Below are positions 54,687 through 63,726 of a stretch of 64,000 bases of DNA, piece by piece. Position 1 is the stretch's first letter. Each line of letters begins with the position of its first letter. The position numbers and the translations under genes were made by a program. This DNA is from Dehalococcoidia bacterium (GTDB lineage: Bacteria; Chloroflexota; Dehalococcoidia; Lucifugimonadales; Lucifugimonadaceae): contig JASLLE010000003.1 in the NCBI GenBank assembly GCA_030747175.1, forward strand, positions 21,600 through 85,599. Direction: 5' to 3'. The notes below the pieces were generated by a model. The model worked only from the letters and a program-made list of their open reading frames with translations. It made no database searches and was not told the DNA's origin.

Positions 54687-56975
54687 ATGATCGCGAGCAC
54701 CGGCTCGGCCGTACGGGAACGCACCCGGGATACTTTCGACGACAACCGGGACGCCATCTTCCGGCGATTCAAAAACGTCCCGTACTCGCCGGACACCGGC
54801 GTATCGGCCGATGAGCTGCAGGGCATGGCGGACGCCTACCTGCTCGAACACGCGGATCAGCCCCGCATCCTGCAAAAGGCAAGCATCTTCAGGCTCGTCC
54901 TGACACGGGGCCGCATCGACATCGACCCACTCGACTGGTTCGCGGAGAAAATCGACCACGGCGACGTCCTCCGCAAGCTCACGCACGGGGCAAGAGGCGA
55001 TCAAGATTTTGGACCGGGGTTGTGGCTCGAGGAAGCCGCCGCTGGCGCTCTTAAGAGAGGCACGGACTGGTTCGACCAGGCGCGCGACCACGGCGTTACG
55101 ACCGGGCCTCGGAGCGGCCTGGACCTGGGTCACATCTCGCCCGGCTGGGACAAGCTGCTCGCAAGAGGGCTGACCGGCCTCCTGGACGACACGGCGCAGG
55201 CCCGCGCCTCGCTCGGCGACGACATCACCGAAGATCAGGCCGCGTTCTACAACGCCCTGGAGATCGTCTACGGAGCGGCGATCGACTTCGCATCCCGGCT
55301 CTCAGTCCTCGCCGAAAAGACGGCCGAGGTTTACGCTGACCACGCTGTAAACCTGTTGGAGATCGGCAGCGCACTATCTAACGTCCCGGCAAATCGCCCT
55401 CGCACCTTCCACGAGGCGTTGCAGTTCATGTGGATCATGCACGAACTGATCGAGATGGAGGGCGAAAACGTCCGCTCCATGGGCCAGTTTGACCGCACCC
55501 TGTACCCCTTCTACAGGGCCGATATTGAAGCCGGACGCATCACGGAAGACCACGCCCGGGAGCTCATCAAGTACTTCTGGCACAAGTGGTACTGCGGCAC
55601 CGAGGGCGCAGCCAACGGCAAGAACTTCGTCTTCGGTGGCCAGGCCGCGAACGGCTCCGAGAACGTCAATGAACTCACCTATCTTGCGCTGGACGCCTAT
55701 GAGGAGCTGGACACCCCGGACCCGAAGCTGTCCGTGCGTTATCTCCCGGACTCGCCGGATCGGCTGTACCGGCGCGTGGCTGACCTCATCCGCAAGGGCC
55801 ACAACTCATTTGTGCTGATGAACGACCCGCCGGCCGTCGAGGCGCTCGTCAAGCGCGGCAAGACGCCCGAAGACGCACGCATGTATCTGCCCATCGGCTG
55901 CTACGAGCCGGCCGTGGAGGGCAAAGAGGTGGCGTGCACGATGAACGTCACCGTGAGCCTCGCGAAGCCGATCGAACTGGCGCTCAACGACGGCCTCGAC
56001 GCCCGCACGGGCGCTCGCCTTGGTCCCGCCACCGGCGATGCGGCCGGGTTCACGTCGTACGACGAATTCCACGCCGCATACATCACTCAACTGGACTACG
56101 TGCTCAACAACTCGCACGACAACATCGCGCAGGCTGAACGCGAGTGGCCGCGCATCAATCCAGCGCCCTTCATCTCGGGCGCGATTGATGACTGCATCGC
56201 AAGCGGTACCGACATCAGCGCCGGGGGCGCGCACTACAACTCGGTCGGTTTCGTAGGCGCGGGACTGGCAAACGCCGCCGACTCGCTTTACGCGATTAAG
56301 AAGACCGTCTTCGACGAGGGCCGTTTCACCATGGCCGAGATCGTTGAGGCAACCCGGGGCGATTTCGCAGGCCGGGAAGACATGCGTCTCTACCTGCGGA
56401 ATCGCGTGCCGAAGTGGGGGAACCACGCCGCCGGAGTAGACGAGGTGGCGAAGGGCGTCGCCGACCACTTCTGTTCGACGGTCCACTCGTTCACAAACGG
56501 CCGCGGCGGAGGGTGCCAGGCCGCCCTGTTCACCCTGGTAGCGGCCATGAGCTTCGGCGCGCTTTCGGGCGCGACGCCGGACGGACGCAAAGCCGGAGAG
56601 TCCCTCGCTCCGGGCGTCGGAGCGTCTTACGGACTCGACACTGGCGGCGTTACCGGCCTCATTAACTCCGTCACGAAACTCGACTTCACGGAAACACCAA
56701 ACGGCTCCGTCCTTGACGTTTCCCTGCACCCCACGGCGGTCGCCGGTGAAGACGGACTCCACGCCTTCGTGAGCCTGATCAAGACCTTCTTCGCCCAGGG
56801 CGGTTACGCCATCCAGTTCAACGTCCTGGACGCCGACACTCTGCGTGATGCCCAGCGACACCCCGAGCAATACGCATCGCTACAGGTGCGTGTCACCGGC
56901 TGGAGCGTCTACTTCACGACCCTTACCCGCAAAGAGCAGGACCTGTACATCGCCCGGATAGCCCATGCCGGCTAG
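54687..56975 (+). CDS. glycyl radical enzyme (eliminase type)
   Basis: The 762-residue product is a PFL-family glycyl radical enzyme. The radical glycine is Gly738 in VRVTGWSVYF near the C-terminus. The active-site cysteine is Cys405 in LPIGCYEP, followed by Glu407: the C-x-E pattern belongs to eliminases (dehydratases, C-N and C-S lyases such as diol dehydratases, choline lyase and hydroxyproline dehydratase) and not to PFL, which has two adjacent Cys. Other family phrases: MGQFDRTLYPFYRADI, NFVFGGQ, KYFWHKWYC, ATPDGRKAGESLAPG. The substrate cannot be assigned. The downstream gene overlaps by 11 bases and encodes its activase. These enzymes are destroyed by oxygen once activated. Confidence 0.93.
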   Translation: MIASTGSAVRERTRDTFDDNRDAIFRRFKNVPYSPDTGVSADELQGMADAYLLEHADQPRILQKASIFRLVLTRGRIDIDPLDWFAEKIDHGDVLRKLTHGARGDQDFGPGLWLEEAAAGALKRGTDWFDQARDHGVTTGPRSGLDLGHISPGWDKLLARGLTGLLDDTAQARASLGDDITEDQAAFYNALEIVYGAAIDFASRLSVLAEKTAEVYADHAVNLLEIGSALSNVPANRPRTFHEALQFMWIMHELIEMEGENVRSMGQFDRTLYPFYRADIEAGRITEDHARELIKYFWHKWYCGTEGAANGKNFVFGGQAANGSENVNELTYLALDAYEELDTPDPKLSVRYLPDSPDRLYRRVADLIRKGHNSFVLMNDPPAVEALVKRGKTPEDARMYLPIGCYEPAVEGKEVACTMNVTVSLAKPIELALNDGLDARTGARLGPATGDAAGFTSYDEFHAAYITQLDYVLNNSHDNIAQAEREWPRINPAPFISGAIDDCIASGTDISAGGAHYNSVGFVGAGLANAADSLYAIKKTVFDEGRFTMAEIVEATRGDFAGREDMRLYLRNRVPKWGNHAAGVDEVAKGVADHFCSTVHSFTNGRGGGCQAALFTLVAAMSFGALSGATPDGRKAGESLAPGVGASYGLDTGGVTGLINSVTKLDFTETPNGSVLDVSLHPTAVAGEDGLHAFVSLIKTFFAQGGYAIQFNVLDADTLRDAQRHPEQYASLQVRVTGWSVYFTTLTRKEQDLYIARIAHAG

Positions 56976-57927
56976 CCGTTCACCGGTGACCGAATCCGCG
57001 ACCGGCATCGCGGTTAACCTGAAGGGCCGGGTCTTCGATTTCAAACGTTTTGCGGTCCACGACGGCCCCGGGATCCGAACCACTGTCTTCCTGAAGGGCT
57101 GCCCGCTCAGTTGCGCCTGGTGCCACAACCCGGAGGCCATCGCCCGGGGATCACAGATTTTCTACAGGCCGGAGCGCTGTATCGAGTGCCTGGCGTGCGT
57201 GGACGCATGTCCGACCGGCGCGCAGGCGGTGATCGACGACAAACGGATCTTCGCACGCGGCATCTGCGACCTGTCCGGGGATTGCGTAGACGTGTGTAAC
57301 TCCGGCGCGCTGGAGATGTCCGGCCGGTCCATGAGCGTTGAAGAGGTAATGGACGCGGTACGGCAGGACAACAGCTTCTACGGCCAGTCAGGGGGCGGTG
57401 TCACGCTGTCGGGCGGCGAGCCGCTTCTGCAGGCCGAGTTCGCAACGGCGTTGCTGCGCGCCTGCCACGAAGAGGGCATTCACACCTGTGTGGATACATG
57501 CGGGCAGTTGCAATGGTCGACCCTGGAAGCTGTTCTGCCGTTTACAAGCATGTTCCTGTACGACCTGAAGGACACGGCCTCCGAGAACCACAGGACCAAC
57601 ACGGGGGTGTTGAACGAACGCATAATCGGCAACCTCAAACGGCTGTCGGAAACAGGCGTGCCGATCGAGGTCCGCATGGTCATTATCCCCGGCGTGAACG
57701 ACTCGGATCAGCAGATCGAGGATGCCGGGCGTCTGCTCGCCGATCTGGACAACATCACCGGCGTGCGGTTGCTCGCATACCACCGAATGGCCGGGTCCAA
57801 GTACGACGCGCTCGATATGGAGAACACGCTCCCCGACGTCGAGCCGCCCGGCGAGGTACGCTTGATTGCCATCGGCAAGCAACTTGAAACGCGGGGTCTG
57901 ACGGTGTACCTGCCTGACCGGGCATGA
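56965..57927 (+). CDS. glycyl radical enzyme activase (radical SAM)
   Basis: The 320-residue product is a radical SAM activase that installs the glycyl radical on the upstream enzyme. The radical SAM cluster motif is CPLSCAWC (Cys46, Cys50, Cys53), preceded by DGPGIRTTVFLKGC. Between this and SGGEPLLQ there is an insert with two ferredoxin-like motifs, CIECLACVDACPTGA and CDLSGDCVDVCNSGAL, as in the activases of eliminase-type glycyl radical enzymes but not in PflA. The start overlaps the end of the upstream gene, so the two are translationally coupled. Confidence 0.95.
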   Translation: MPASRSPVTESATGIAVNLKGRVFDFKRFAVHDGPGIRTTVFLKGCPLSCAWCHNPEAIARGSQIFYRPERCIECLACVDACPTGAQAVIDDKRIFARGICDLSGDCVDVCNSGALEMSGRSMSVEEVMDAVRQDNSFYGQSGGGVTLSGGEPLLQAEFATALLRACHEEGIHTCVDTCGQLQWSTLEAVLPFTSMFLYDLKDTASENHRTNTGVLNERIIGNLKRLSETGVPIEVRMVIIPGVNDSDQQIEDAGRLLADLDNITGVRLLAYHRMAGSKYDALDMENTLPDVEPPGEVRLIAIGKQLETRGLTVYLPDRA

Positions 57928-57982
57928 ATCCCCGGCTCCCGCGTAATTCGCGTTATCCCCGGAAAGAAGTAACACCGTGATG

Positions 57983-58002
57983 GGGCGGGCGTCAGCCCGC
58001 CC
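57983..58002 (+). repeat. short hairpin GGGCGGGC-GCCCGCCC between two genes
   Basis: GGGCGGGC, a 4-base loop and GCCCGCCC form a perfect 8-bp stem with no T-run. It lies between the activase stop and the next start and may be a small repeat of the window's GC-rich hairpin families or a weak transcription barrier. Confidence 0.4.
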
Positions 58003-58016
58003 TTCCTGCGTCCACC

Positions 58017-58865
58017 ATGCCGCCTCAATTCACGTCCAACAAATACGCCGCGCCGGATATGTCGCTGGCCTACGACGCCGGGCCGAACAACGGCCCCCCG
58101 GTGGTGTTCCTGCACGGCCTCGGCACACGACGCCAGGACTGGACCGCCGTACTCCGGGAGTTCGCTTCGGGCAACCAGGTCTTCGCCCCGGACCTGCGGG
58201 GACATGGCGATTCCGGCAGGGTCCCCGGCGGTTACAGGTTCACCCAGTACGCGGAGGACATCGTCCCATGGCTGCGGGATGTGGTTGGAGAACCGGCCGC
58301 GTTGGTAGGGCATTCGCTGGGCGGCGTCATAGCCACGGTCGTAGCTGCGAACAATCCTGAGCTGGTCACGACGGCCGTCGCAGTGGACCCGCCGCTCTTC
58401 TCGAAACGCCACGCCGACGAAGGAAACCTGACCAGGTATCCCGAGCGATTCAAAAGGGCGCGCGACCTCGCCGCGTCCGACATGAGCGAAATTGGCCTGT
58501 TCACCATGCTTCAGGAGCGATCGCCGGACCGGCCCCCGCACGTAAGCAGGGCGCTCGCCCGGAACCTCATCAAGCTGGACCCGGACGTTTTCACGCTGGC
58601 GCTTGAGGGCGGAAAACAGCTCGACTTTGACCCGGACGAACTGATCGGACGCGTGGCGCGGCCGATGCTCGTCATGCGGGCGGACCCGGCAAATGGCTCG
58701 GCCGTGAGCGAGGATGATGTGCAGTGGGCGGTCGAGAAGAATCCGCTGATATCGCACGTCTTGATCGAGGGTTCGGCCCACGAGATTCATCATTCGCACC
58801 GGGATGAGTTCGTCAAAACGGTGCGCGAGTTCATCTGGGTCGAATCAGGACCCGAACACGAATAA
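58017..58865 (+). CDS. alpha/beta hydrolase
   Basis: The 282-residue product has the alpha/beta hydrolase fold: VVFLHGLGTRRQDW oxyanion strand, APDLRGHGDSG, nucleophile VGHSLGG (Ser100), and the catalytic His late in EGSAHEIHHSHRDEF. It is related to, but more distant from, the pair at 52-54 kb. No typical lid or signal peptide is seen; a cytoplasmic esterase or a lactone or dienelactone-type hydrolase is likely. Confidence 0.9.
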   Translation: MPPQFTSNKYAAPDMSLAYDAGPNNGPPVVFLHGLGTRRQDWTAVLREFASGNQVFAPDLRGHGDSGRVPGGYRFTQYAEDIVPWLRDVVGEPAALVGHSLGGVIATVVAANNPELVTTAVAVDPPLFSKRHADEGNLTRYPERFKRARDLAASDMSEIGLFTMLQERSPDRPPHVSRALARNLIKLDPDVFTLALEGGKQLDFDPDELIGRVARPMLVMRADPANGSAVSEDDVQWAVEKNPLISHVLIEGSAHEIHHSHRDEFVKTVREFIWVESGPEHE

Positions 58866-58953
58866 CGCATGGCCGCGTTGTCCGGGAACACCTCCGCTGC
58901 TACGCTGTCGCCGCCTTCAATAGACACCCCCAGCACCCATACCGGAGCCTGAA

Positions 58954-59712
58954 TTGAACTTCACCCTTATCGCTCACCGCGGTTACTCGTTCAGCGCGCC
59001 GGAGAACTCGTTTGAGGCCTTCGATATGGCCCTTGAACGGGGATTCGATAATTTCGAACTGGACGCCCAGATCACGAAGGATGGCCAGCTCGTCGTTTTC
59101 CACGACCAGACCGTCGATCGCGTGACAAATGGCAGCGGAGAGGTTTTCGATCACACGCTTGAGGAGATACAGGCGCTGGAGCTGATCGGCGGGTACGAGT
59201 TCGAAAGCGACTTCCCGGGCGCCTACATCCCGACGCTGGACGAGTTCCTCGGCAGATACGCCGGGCGGGCACACCCCCATCTCGAGCTCAAGTCGAGAGA
59301 GGCGGCGCTGCCGACGATGGTCGCAGAGGCGCTCAAACGCCACGGCTGGCTCGACGTCGCAGACACCGAATCCTTTGACGCCCCTGGCATCACCGTGTCG
59401 TCGTTCTGGGCTGACCAGCTCTATCGCTCCAAGCTCCGCCTGCCAAACGTTCGCCACGGCTGGCTGATCAACGAGCTCAGTGAAGAGACGGTAGACGCCG
59501 CTCTGAAACTCGGGTTTGACGCCGTCTACCCGCGAGCCGGGACCGCCACCCCGGAGTCCGTCAGCCACGCTTACGACCGCGGCCTGGGTGTGCGCGGATG
59601 GGGCATCGATAACGACGACGACATGGCCCGGATATACCGCTCAGGAGCCGGGGGCACGACGGTGAACTGGCCCGGTGAGGCGAAGGCATTTCTTGAAGCG
59701 ATGGCCGATTGA
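58954..59712 (+). CDS. glycerophosphodiester phosphodiesterase (TTG start)
   Basis: The 252-residue product matches the GDPD family, which hydrolyses glycerophosphodiesters to glycerol-3-phosphate and an alcohol. It has AHRGYSFSAPENSFEAFDMA with the catalytic His, the metal ligands in FELDAQITKDGQLVVFHDQTVDR (E-x-D and the second His), PTLDEFL, HLELKS and VRGWGIDNDDDMARI near the end. The start is a TTG at 58954 with GGAG about 8 bases before it; no ATG lies near, and the conserved domain begins within five residues. Confidence 0.92.
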   Translation: MNFTLIAHRGYSFSAPENSFEAFDMALERGFDNFELDAQITKDGQLVVFHDQTVDRVTNGSGEVFDHTLEEIQALELIGGYEFESDFPGAYIPTLDEFLGRYAGRAHPHLELKSREAALPTMVAEALKRHGWLDVADTESFDAPGITVSSFWADQLYRSKLRLPNVRHGWLINELSEETVDAALKLGFDAVYPRAGTATPESVSHAYDRGLGVRGWGIDNDDDMARIYRSGAGGTTVNWPGEAKAFLEAMAD

Positions 59713-59720
59713 TGCGTCGG

Positions 59721-59832
59721 TCCCCTCTCCCGGCGGGAGAGGGGATACGCTGCTGCTCAACGGACCCTTCGAGAGCCTCAGGGTGGGTTTGTGCAAAGCG
59801 CAGGGGCGTATTGCCATACGCCCCTGCGTGTT
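59721..59832. repeat. dispersed repeats between the GDPD and MR/MLE genes
   Basis: CCCCTCTCCCGGCGGGAGAG (59722-59741), CCCTTCGAGAGCCTCAGGGT (59765-59784) and GGGGCGTATTGCCATACGCC (59802-59821) follow each other, three of the window's repeat families in 110 bases. They lie between the ends of two convergent genes, so they may also act as terminators. Confidence 0.85.
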
Positions 59833-59841
59833 GCCGAGTTC

Positions 59842-61008
59842 TTAGCCCGTGTAGGCGTGCTTCTCTGCTGCGGCTTCGTCCAGGTCGCAGCCCCAGCCGG
59901 GGCCGTCCGGGATGGTCATGTATCCGTCTTTTAGCTCCGGAACGGCTGTCGTCAGTTCGTCACGCCAGGGTGACGAGTCGACATCGGTCTCCATGATTCG
60001 CACGTTTGGGATCATCGCCGTGAACTGGAGGCTCTGGAACGTGGCGAGGTGCGATGTGTAGTTGTGGGGAGCGACGTTCATCTCGTACAACTCGGCGAGA
60101 TCGGCGACCTTTTTCGACTGACTGAAGCCCTGCCACGGCACGTCTATCTTGACGGTGTCCATGGCACGAAGGTCGAAGAAACGCTTGTACTCGCGCACGC
60201 CGAGAAGCTGCTCGCCGGTGCAGATAGGGGTCCGGGTTGAAGACTTGATCTGGGCGAGCGGCTCCGGCTCAAAGCGGTCGAACTCCAGCCACATCAGGTT
60301 GTACGGCTCAAGCGCTTGAGCCAGCCTGATGGCGGCCTCGGTCTTGAACTCGTAATGGATGTCGAGGGCGATCCCGACTTTCGGGCCGGCCGCCTCGCGC
60401 ATGACGGATAGCTGTTGCACCGCGTGATCGATCAAGTCCTGGTCGGCGTTCTGGTCAAAGTCGCCTGCGAATACGTCGTTCATCCTCCGGGACGGATCGC
60501 CCGGGAAAATGATGTTTGATTTGAACGCGCCGAACCCGGCGTCGGTAGCCTCCCTCACGCAATCCGCTACGTCGTCCCAGGTTCGCAGAGGTGCAACGCC
60601 CAGCTCCCCGGCCCGTTGCGCCCGGTATGACGCCAGGTGGGACCAGTAGACCTTCTGGCGCTCCCTGAACGGCCCCCCAAGGAGCCGGTACACCGGCAGC
60701 CCGGCCGACTTGCCCTTGATGTCCCACAACGCCAGCTCGATGCCCGCTATCGCCATCGCCGTGGCTCCGCCGGAGACCTGTGCGCTTTTTCGGTACATCT
60801 CCAGGTAGTGCCGCTCGACCGGGTCCGGATCCTGGCCGATGAGGGTCTTGCCGAGGTCCTCGACCAGCCCCACCTGTCCTTTCGGATATGAGCCGGATCC
60901 AAACTGGCTGTAGCCGGTGATCCCGGCGTCGGTTCGGATGATGCAGAACAGCCAGGGCCCGCCGCCGCCGGTGGCGACTACTCGGGTTTCGATTGCGGTG
61001 ATTTTCAT
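59842..61008 (-). CDS. MR/MLE (enolase superfamily) enzyme, copy 1, galactonate dehydratase-like
   Basis: The product from the ATG at 61008 has exactly 388 residues. It has the capping domain (MKITAIETRVV, GGATAMAIAGIELALWDIKG) and a TIM barrel. Metal ligands in ALDIHYEF (Asp216), MWLEFD (Glu242) and CTGEQLLG (Glu266) are present, as is the late His315 in VAPHNYTSH. The His218 two residues after the first ligand is also found in D-galactonate dehydratase, where it is a catalytic acid; copies 2 and 3 have Asn there. The family dehydrates sugar acids. The open frame extends to 61104, but the extra part is intergenic to copy 2. Confidence 0.93.
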   Translation of the reverse strand: MKITAIETRVVATGGGGPWLFCIIRTDAGITGYSQFGSGSYPKGQVGLVEDLGKTLIGQDPDPVERHYLEMYRKSAQVSGGATAMAIAGIELALWDIKGKSAGLPVYRLLGGPFRERQKVYWSHLASYRAQRAGELGVAPLRTWDDVADCVREATDAGFGAFKSNIIFPGDPSRRMNDVFAGDFDQNADQDLIDHAVQQLSVMREAAGPKVGIALDIHYEFKTEAAIRLAQALEPYNLMWLEFDRFEPEPLAQIKSSTRTPICTGEQLLGVREYKRFFDLRAMDTVKIDVPWQGFSQSKKVADLAELYEMNVAPHNYTSHLATFQSLQFTAMIPNVRIMETDVDSSPWRDELTTAVPELKDGYMTIPDGPGWGCDLDEAAAEKHAYTG

Positions 61009-61049
61009 CTCAGATTGTCCAATCGGCTGGGGTTGTATGACGCTTTGAG

Positions 61050-62216
61050 TTATCCCGTGTAGGCGTGTTTCTTTGCGACCGACTCTACGAGGTCGCAACC
61101 CCATCCGGGACCGCTCGGGACGAGCATCGATCCGTCGATCAATTCTGGCGCAGAGGTCGTCAGCTCATGACGCCAGGGAGGGGCGTCGACATCCGACTCC
61201 ATGATCCTCACGTTCGATACCGCAGCCGACAGATTGAGTCCCTGGAACGTCGACAGGTGTGAACTGAGGTTATGTGGCGCTACGTTCAATTCGTATACTT
61301 CCGCGAGGTCTGCGGCGAACTTCGCATTTGAAAAACCCTGCCACTGGACATCCACCTTGACGGTGTCGACAGCGTGGAGCGCAAAGAGTGGCCGGTAATC
61401 ACGTACATTCAACATCTGCTCGCCGGAGCAAATGGGAGTCCGTGTCGATGCCTTGATCTGCGCGAGCGCGGCCGGGTCCTTGAGATCGACCTCCAACCAC
61501 ATGAGCTCGAACGGCTCCAGCACTCGCGCTATCGTGATCGCGCCCTCGGTCCTGAAGTTGGCGTTGATATCCAGGGCGATGTCAATGTCCGGGCCTACGG
61601 CATCTCGAAGTACCGACATCTGTTTAACCGCGTGATCCACCATCGCCGTGGGCGCGTTCAGATCGTGTGGCCCCGAGAACTGTTGATCGATGAGACGCGA
61701 CGGGTCGCCCGGCCACATGATGTTGGTCTTGAACGCGGTGTAACCGGCGTCTACGACTTCACGTGCCGCTTTTGCGATGTCGTCCCAGGTCCGTAGTTCC
61801 GGTGTCCCGTATAGCCCGGGATTACTGGCCCGGAATGTTGCCATGTGCGACCAGTAAACACGTTGTCGATCACGGAACGGCCCGCCAACCAGCCGATGGA
61901 CCGGCCGGCCGAGAGATTTGCCTTTGATATCCCAGAGCGCCAGTTCGATTCCCGCAAGTGCCATGTCCTGGAGACCTCCCGCGGTGTAACGGTTGGGCGC
62001 GAAAAGGTCGGCGCGGATTCGCTCAATCGGCCCGGGATCACGGCCGATGAGCATCGGGGCCAGCGCCCCGACAAGGGTTACCAACGGCCGTGCCATTCCA
62101 CCCTCGCCGAACTCGCTGTACCCCGTGATGCCTTCGTCTGTGCGCACGGCGCAGTAGAGCCACGGATGCCAGTGCTCCGGGCCGACCACGAAGGTTTCTA
62201 TGCCAGTGATCTTCAT
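61050..62216 (-). CDS. MR/MLE (enolase superfamily) enzyme, copy 2
   Basis: Again 388 residues and collinear with copy 1 without gaps. Metal ligands: Asp216 in ALDINANF, Glu242 in MWLEVD and Glu266 in CSGEQMLN; late His in VAPHNLSSH. Asn218 replaces the His of copy 1. Its capping domain differs most (EHWHPWLYC, NRYTAGGLQDMALAGI), which suggests a different substrate from its neighbours. It lies only 41 bases upstream of copy 1, so they are probably on one transcript. Confidence 0.93.
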   Translation of the reverse strand: MKITGIETFVVGPEHWHPWLYCAVRTDEGITGYSEFGEGGMARPLVTLVGALAPMLIGRDPGPIERIRADLFAPNRYTAGGLQDMALAGIELALWDIKGKSLGRPVHRLVGGPFRDRQRVYWSHMATFRASNPGLYGTPELRTWDDIAKAAREVVDAGYTAFKTNIMWPGDPSRLIDQQFSGPHDLNAPTAMVDHAVKQMSVLRDAVGPDIDIALDINANFRTEGAITIARVLEPFELMWLEVDLKDPAALAQIKASTRTPICSGEQMLNVRDYRPLFALHAVDTVKVDVQWQGFSNAKFAADLAEVYELNVAPHNLSSHLSTFQGLNLSAAVSNVRIMESDVDAPPWRHELTTSAPELIDGSMLVPSGPGWGCDLVESVAKKHAYTG

Positions 62217-62264
62217 GTTGTGTGTCCGTTGTGGGGACCACCATCGGTTGTGACGTCCGAAGAG

Positions 62265-62456
62265 GCTTCTCCCTCACCCCGGACGTCTATTGCAACTGGA
62301 GGCGCCGGTGCAGCTGGCGGCGCCGGTCCCGCTGGGAGAGAGGATTTCCGTTGTAGGGGCGTATGGCAATATGCCCCCGGGCGGGGCAAGCCCCGCCCCT
62401 ACGGTGTTTCGGATGCTGGTGCGGGCGTATTGCCATACGCCCCTACAAGTTCTGGA
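62265..62456. repeat. composite dispersed repeats between MR/MLE copies 2 and 3
   Basis: At about 62268-62345 lies an element with CTCACCCCGG, GGCGCCGGTGCAGC, CTGGCGGCGCCGGTCCCGCT and GGGAGAGAGG: the inverted copy of the composite element at 31931-32008. At 62352-62404 and 62423-62452 there are TAGGGGCGTATGGCAATATG, GGGCGGGGCAAGCCCCGCCC and GCGTATTGCCATACGCCCCT. Confidence 0.85.
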
Positions 62457-63623
62457 TTACCCCGTATAGGCGTGCTTTTTGAGGGCCGCTTCGTCCAGAT
62501 CGCTGCCCCAGCCGGGGGTTTGCGGGATGGCCATGTAGCCGTCCTTGATGTCCGGGAGGACCGTCGTTAGCTCGTCTCGCCAGGGCGCGGCGTCCACGTC
62601 CGACTCCATGATCCGGACGTTCGATGCCGCGGCGGTTAGATGCAGGCTCTGGAATGTGGACATGTGCGACCCGTAGTTATGGGGAGCGATGTTCAGGTCA
62701 TAGGTCTCGGCCAGATCGGCCACCTTCTTGGACTGTGAAAAGCCCTGCCACTGCACGTCCACCTTCACGGTGTCCATTGCGTGGAGCTTGAAGTACGGCT
62801 GGTACTGGCGCACCCCGAGGAGTTGCTCTCCGGAACAGATCGGCGTGGTGGTGGACGCCTTTAGCTGTGCCAGCGCCCGGGGATCCTGGTTGTCGATCTC
62901 CAGCCACATCAAGTTGTGTGGCTCCAGTTCGCGAGCGATACGGATCGCGCCCTCGGTCTTGAAGTTGTAGTTGATATCCAGTGCGATCCCGATGTCTGGT
63001 CCGACGGCCGCTCGCATGGCGCCGATCTGCCTCTCGGCGTGGTGGACCAGTTCGGTCGTCGCGTTCTGGTCGTCTGACTGGAAGAAACCCTGGTTGATTG
63101 CTGCGGAGTTCTCGCCGTGGAACACGATGTTTGTCTTGAAGGCCGTGTAGCCCTTTTCGACCGCCTCGGCTGCGCAGTCCGCGACGTCTTCCAGTGTCAG
63201 AAGCGGTGTGCCGCCGTAGAACTCGGCGTCCATCGCCCTGTATGAAGCCAGGTGCGACCAGTACACGCGTTGTCGATCCCGGTGAGGTCCTCCGACAAGC
63301 TGGTGGACGGGAACGCCGTAGCGCTTGCCCTTGATGTCCCACAGAGCAAGCTCAATCCCGGCGATGGCCATGGCGGTTGCGCCACCCGACATGGACCGAG
63401 TCTGGCGGTACATGTCCATGTAGAACTTCTCGACCGGGTCCGGGTCTTTCCCGATCAGCCATCCGGACAGATCCTGGACGACCCCAGGCAGCCCGTGCAC
63501 CATCTTGCCCTCGCCGAACTGGTTGTAGCCGGTGATGCCCTCGTCGGTACGGACAGCGCAAAACAGCCATGCGCCCCAGCCGCCGGACTTGACCGGAAAT
63601 GTTTCTATGCCGGTGATCTTCAT
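62457..63623 (-). CDS. MR/MLE (enolase superfamily) enzyme, copy 3
   Basis: A third 388-residue copy, closest to copy 1 in the capping domain (MSGGATAMAIAGIELALWDI) but with Asn218 in ALDINYNF like copy 2. Metal ligands Glu242 (MWLEID) and Glu266 (CSGEQLLG) and the late His (IAPHNYGSH) are kept. A 240-base gap full of repeats separates it from copy 2. The mix of features suggests repeated duplication with divergence rather than a single event. Confidence 0.93.
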   Translation of the reverse strand: MKITGIETFPVKSGGWGAWLFCAVRTDEGITGYNQFGEGKMVHGLPGVVQDLSGWLIGKDPDPVEKFYMDMYRQTRSMSGGATAMAIAGIELALWDIKGKRYGVPVHQLVGGPHRDRQRVYWSHLASYRAMDAEFYGGTPLLTLEDVADCAAEAVEKGYTAFKTNIVFHGENSAAINQGFFQSDDQNATTELVHHAERQIGAMRAAVGPDIGIALDINYNFKTEGAIRIARELEPHNLMWLEIDNQDPRALAQLKASTTTPICSGEQLLGVRQYQPYFKLHAMDTVKVDVQWQGFSQSKKVADLAETYDLNIAPHNYGSHMSTFQSLHLTAAASNVRIMESDVDAAPWRDELTTVLPDIKDGYMAIPQTPGWGSDLDEAALKKHAYTG

Positions 63624-63644
63624 GTGGTCCTGTCCAATGGATCT

Positions 63645-63716
63645 GATGTAGGGGCGTATGGCAATACGCCCTCCCGTTGCCCGGCCCCCGGGCGTATTGC
63701 CATACGCCCCTACGGG
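63645..63716. repeat. dispersed repeats between MR/MLE copies 3 and 4
   Basis: TAGGGGCGTATGGCAATACG (63649-63668) and GGGCGTATTGCCATACGCCC (63690-63709) form two adjacent copies of the same palindrome family in the 100-base gap. Confidence 0.85.
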
Positions 63717-63726
63717 TGTCGGTTCA

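Noticed and set aside
55806-56870. 354-codon open frame opposite the glycyl radical enzyme
   Set aside because: Antisense shadow of a clearly conserved gene, no family resemblance.
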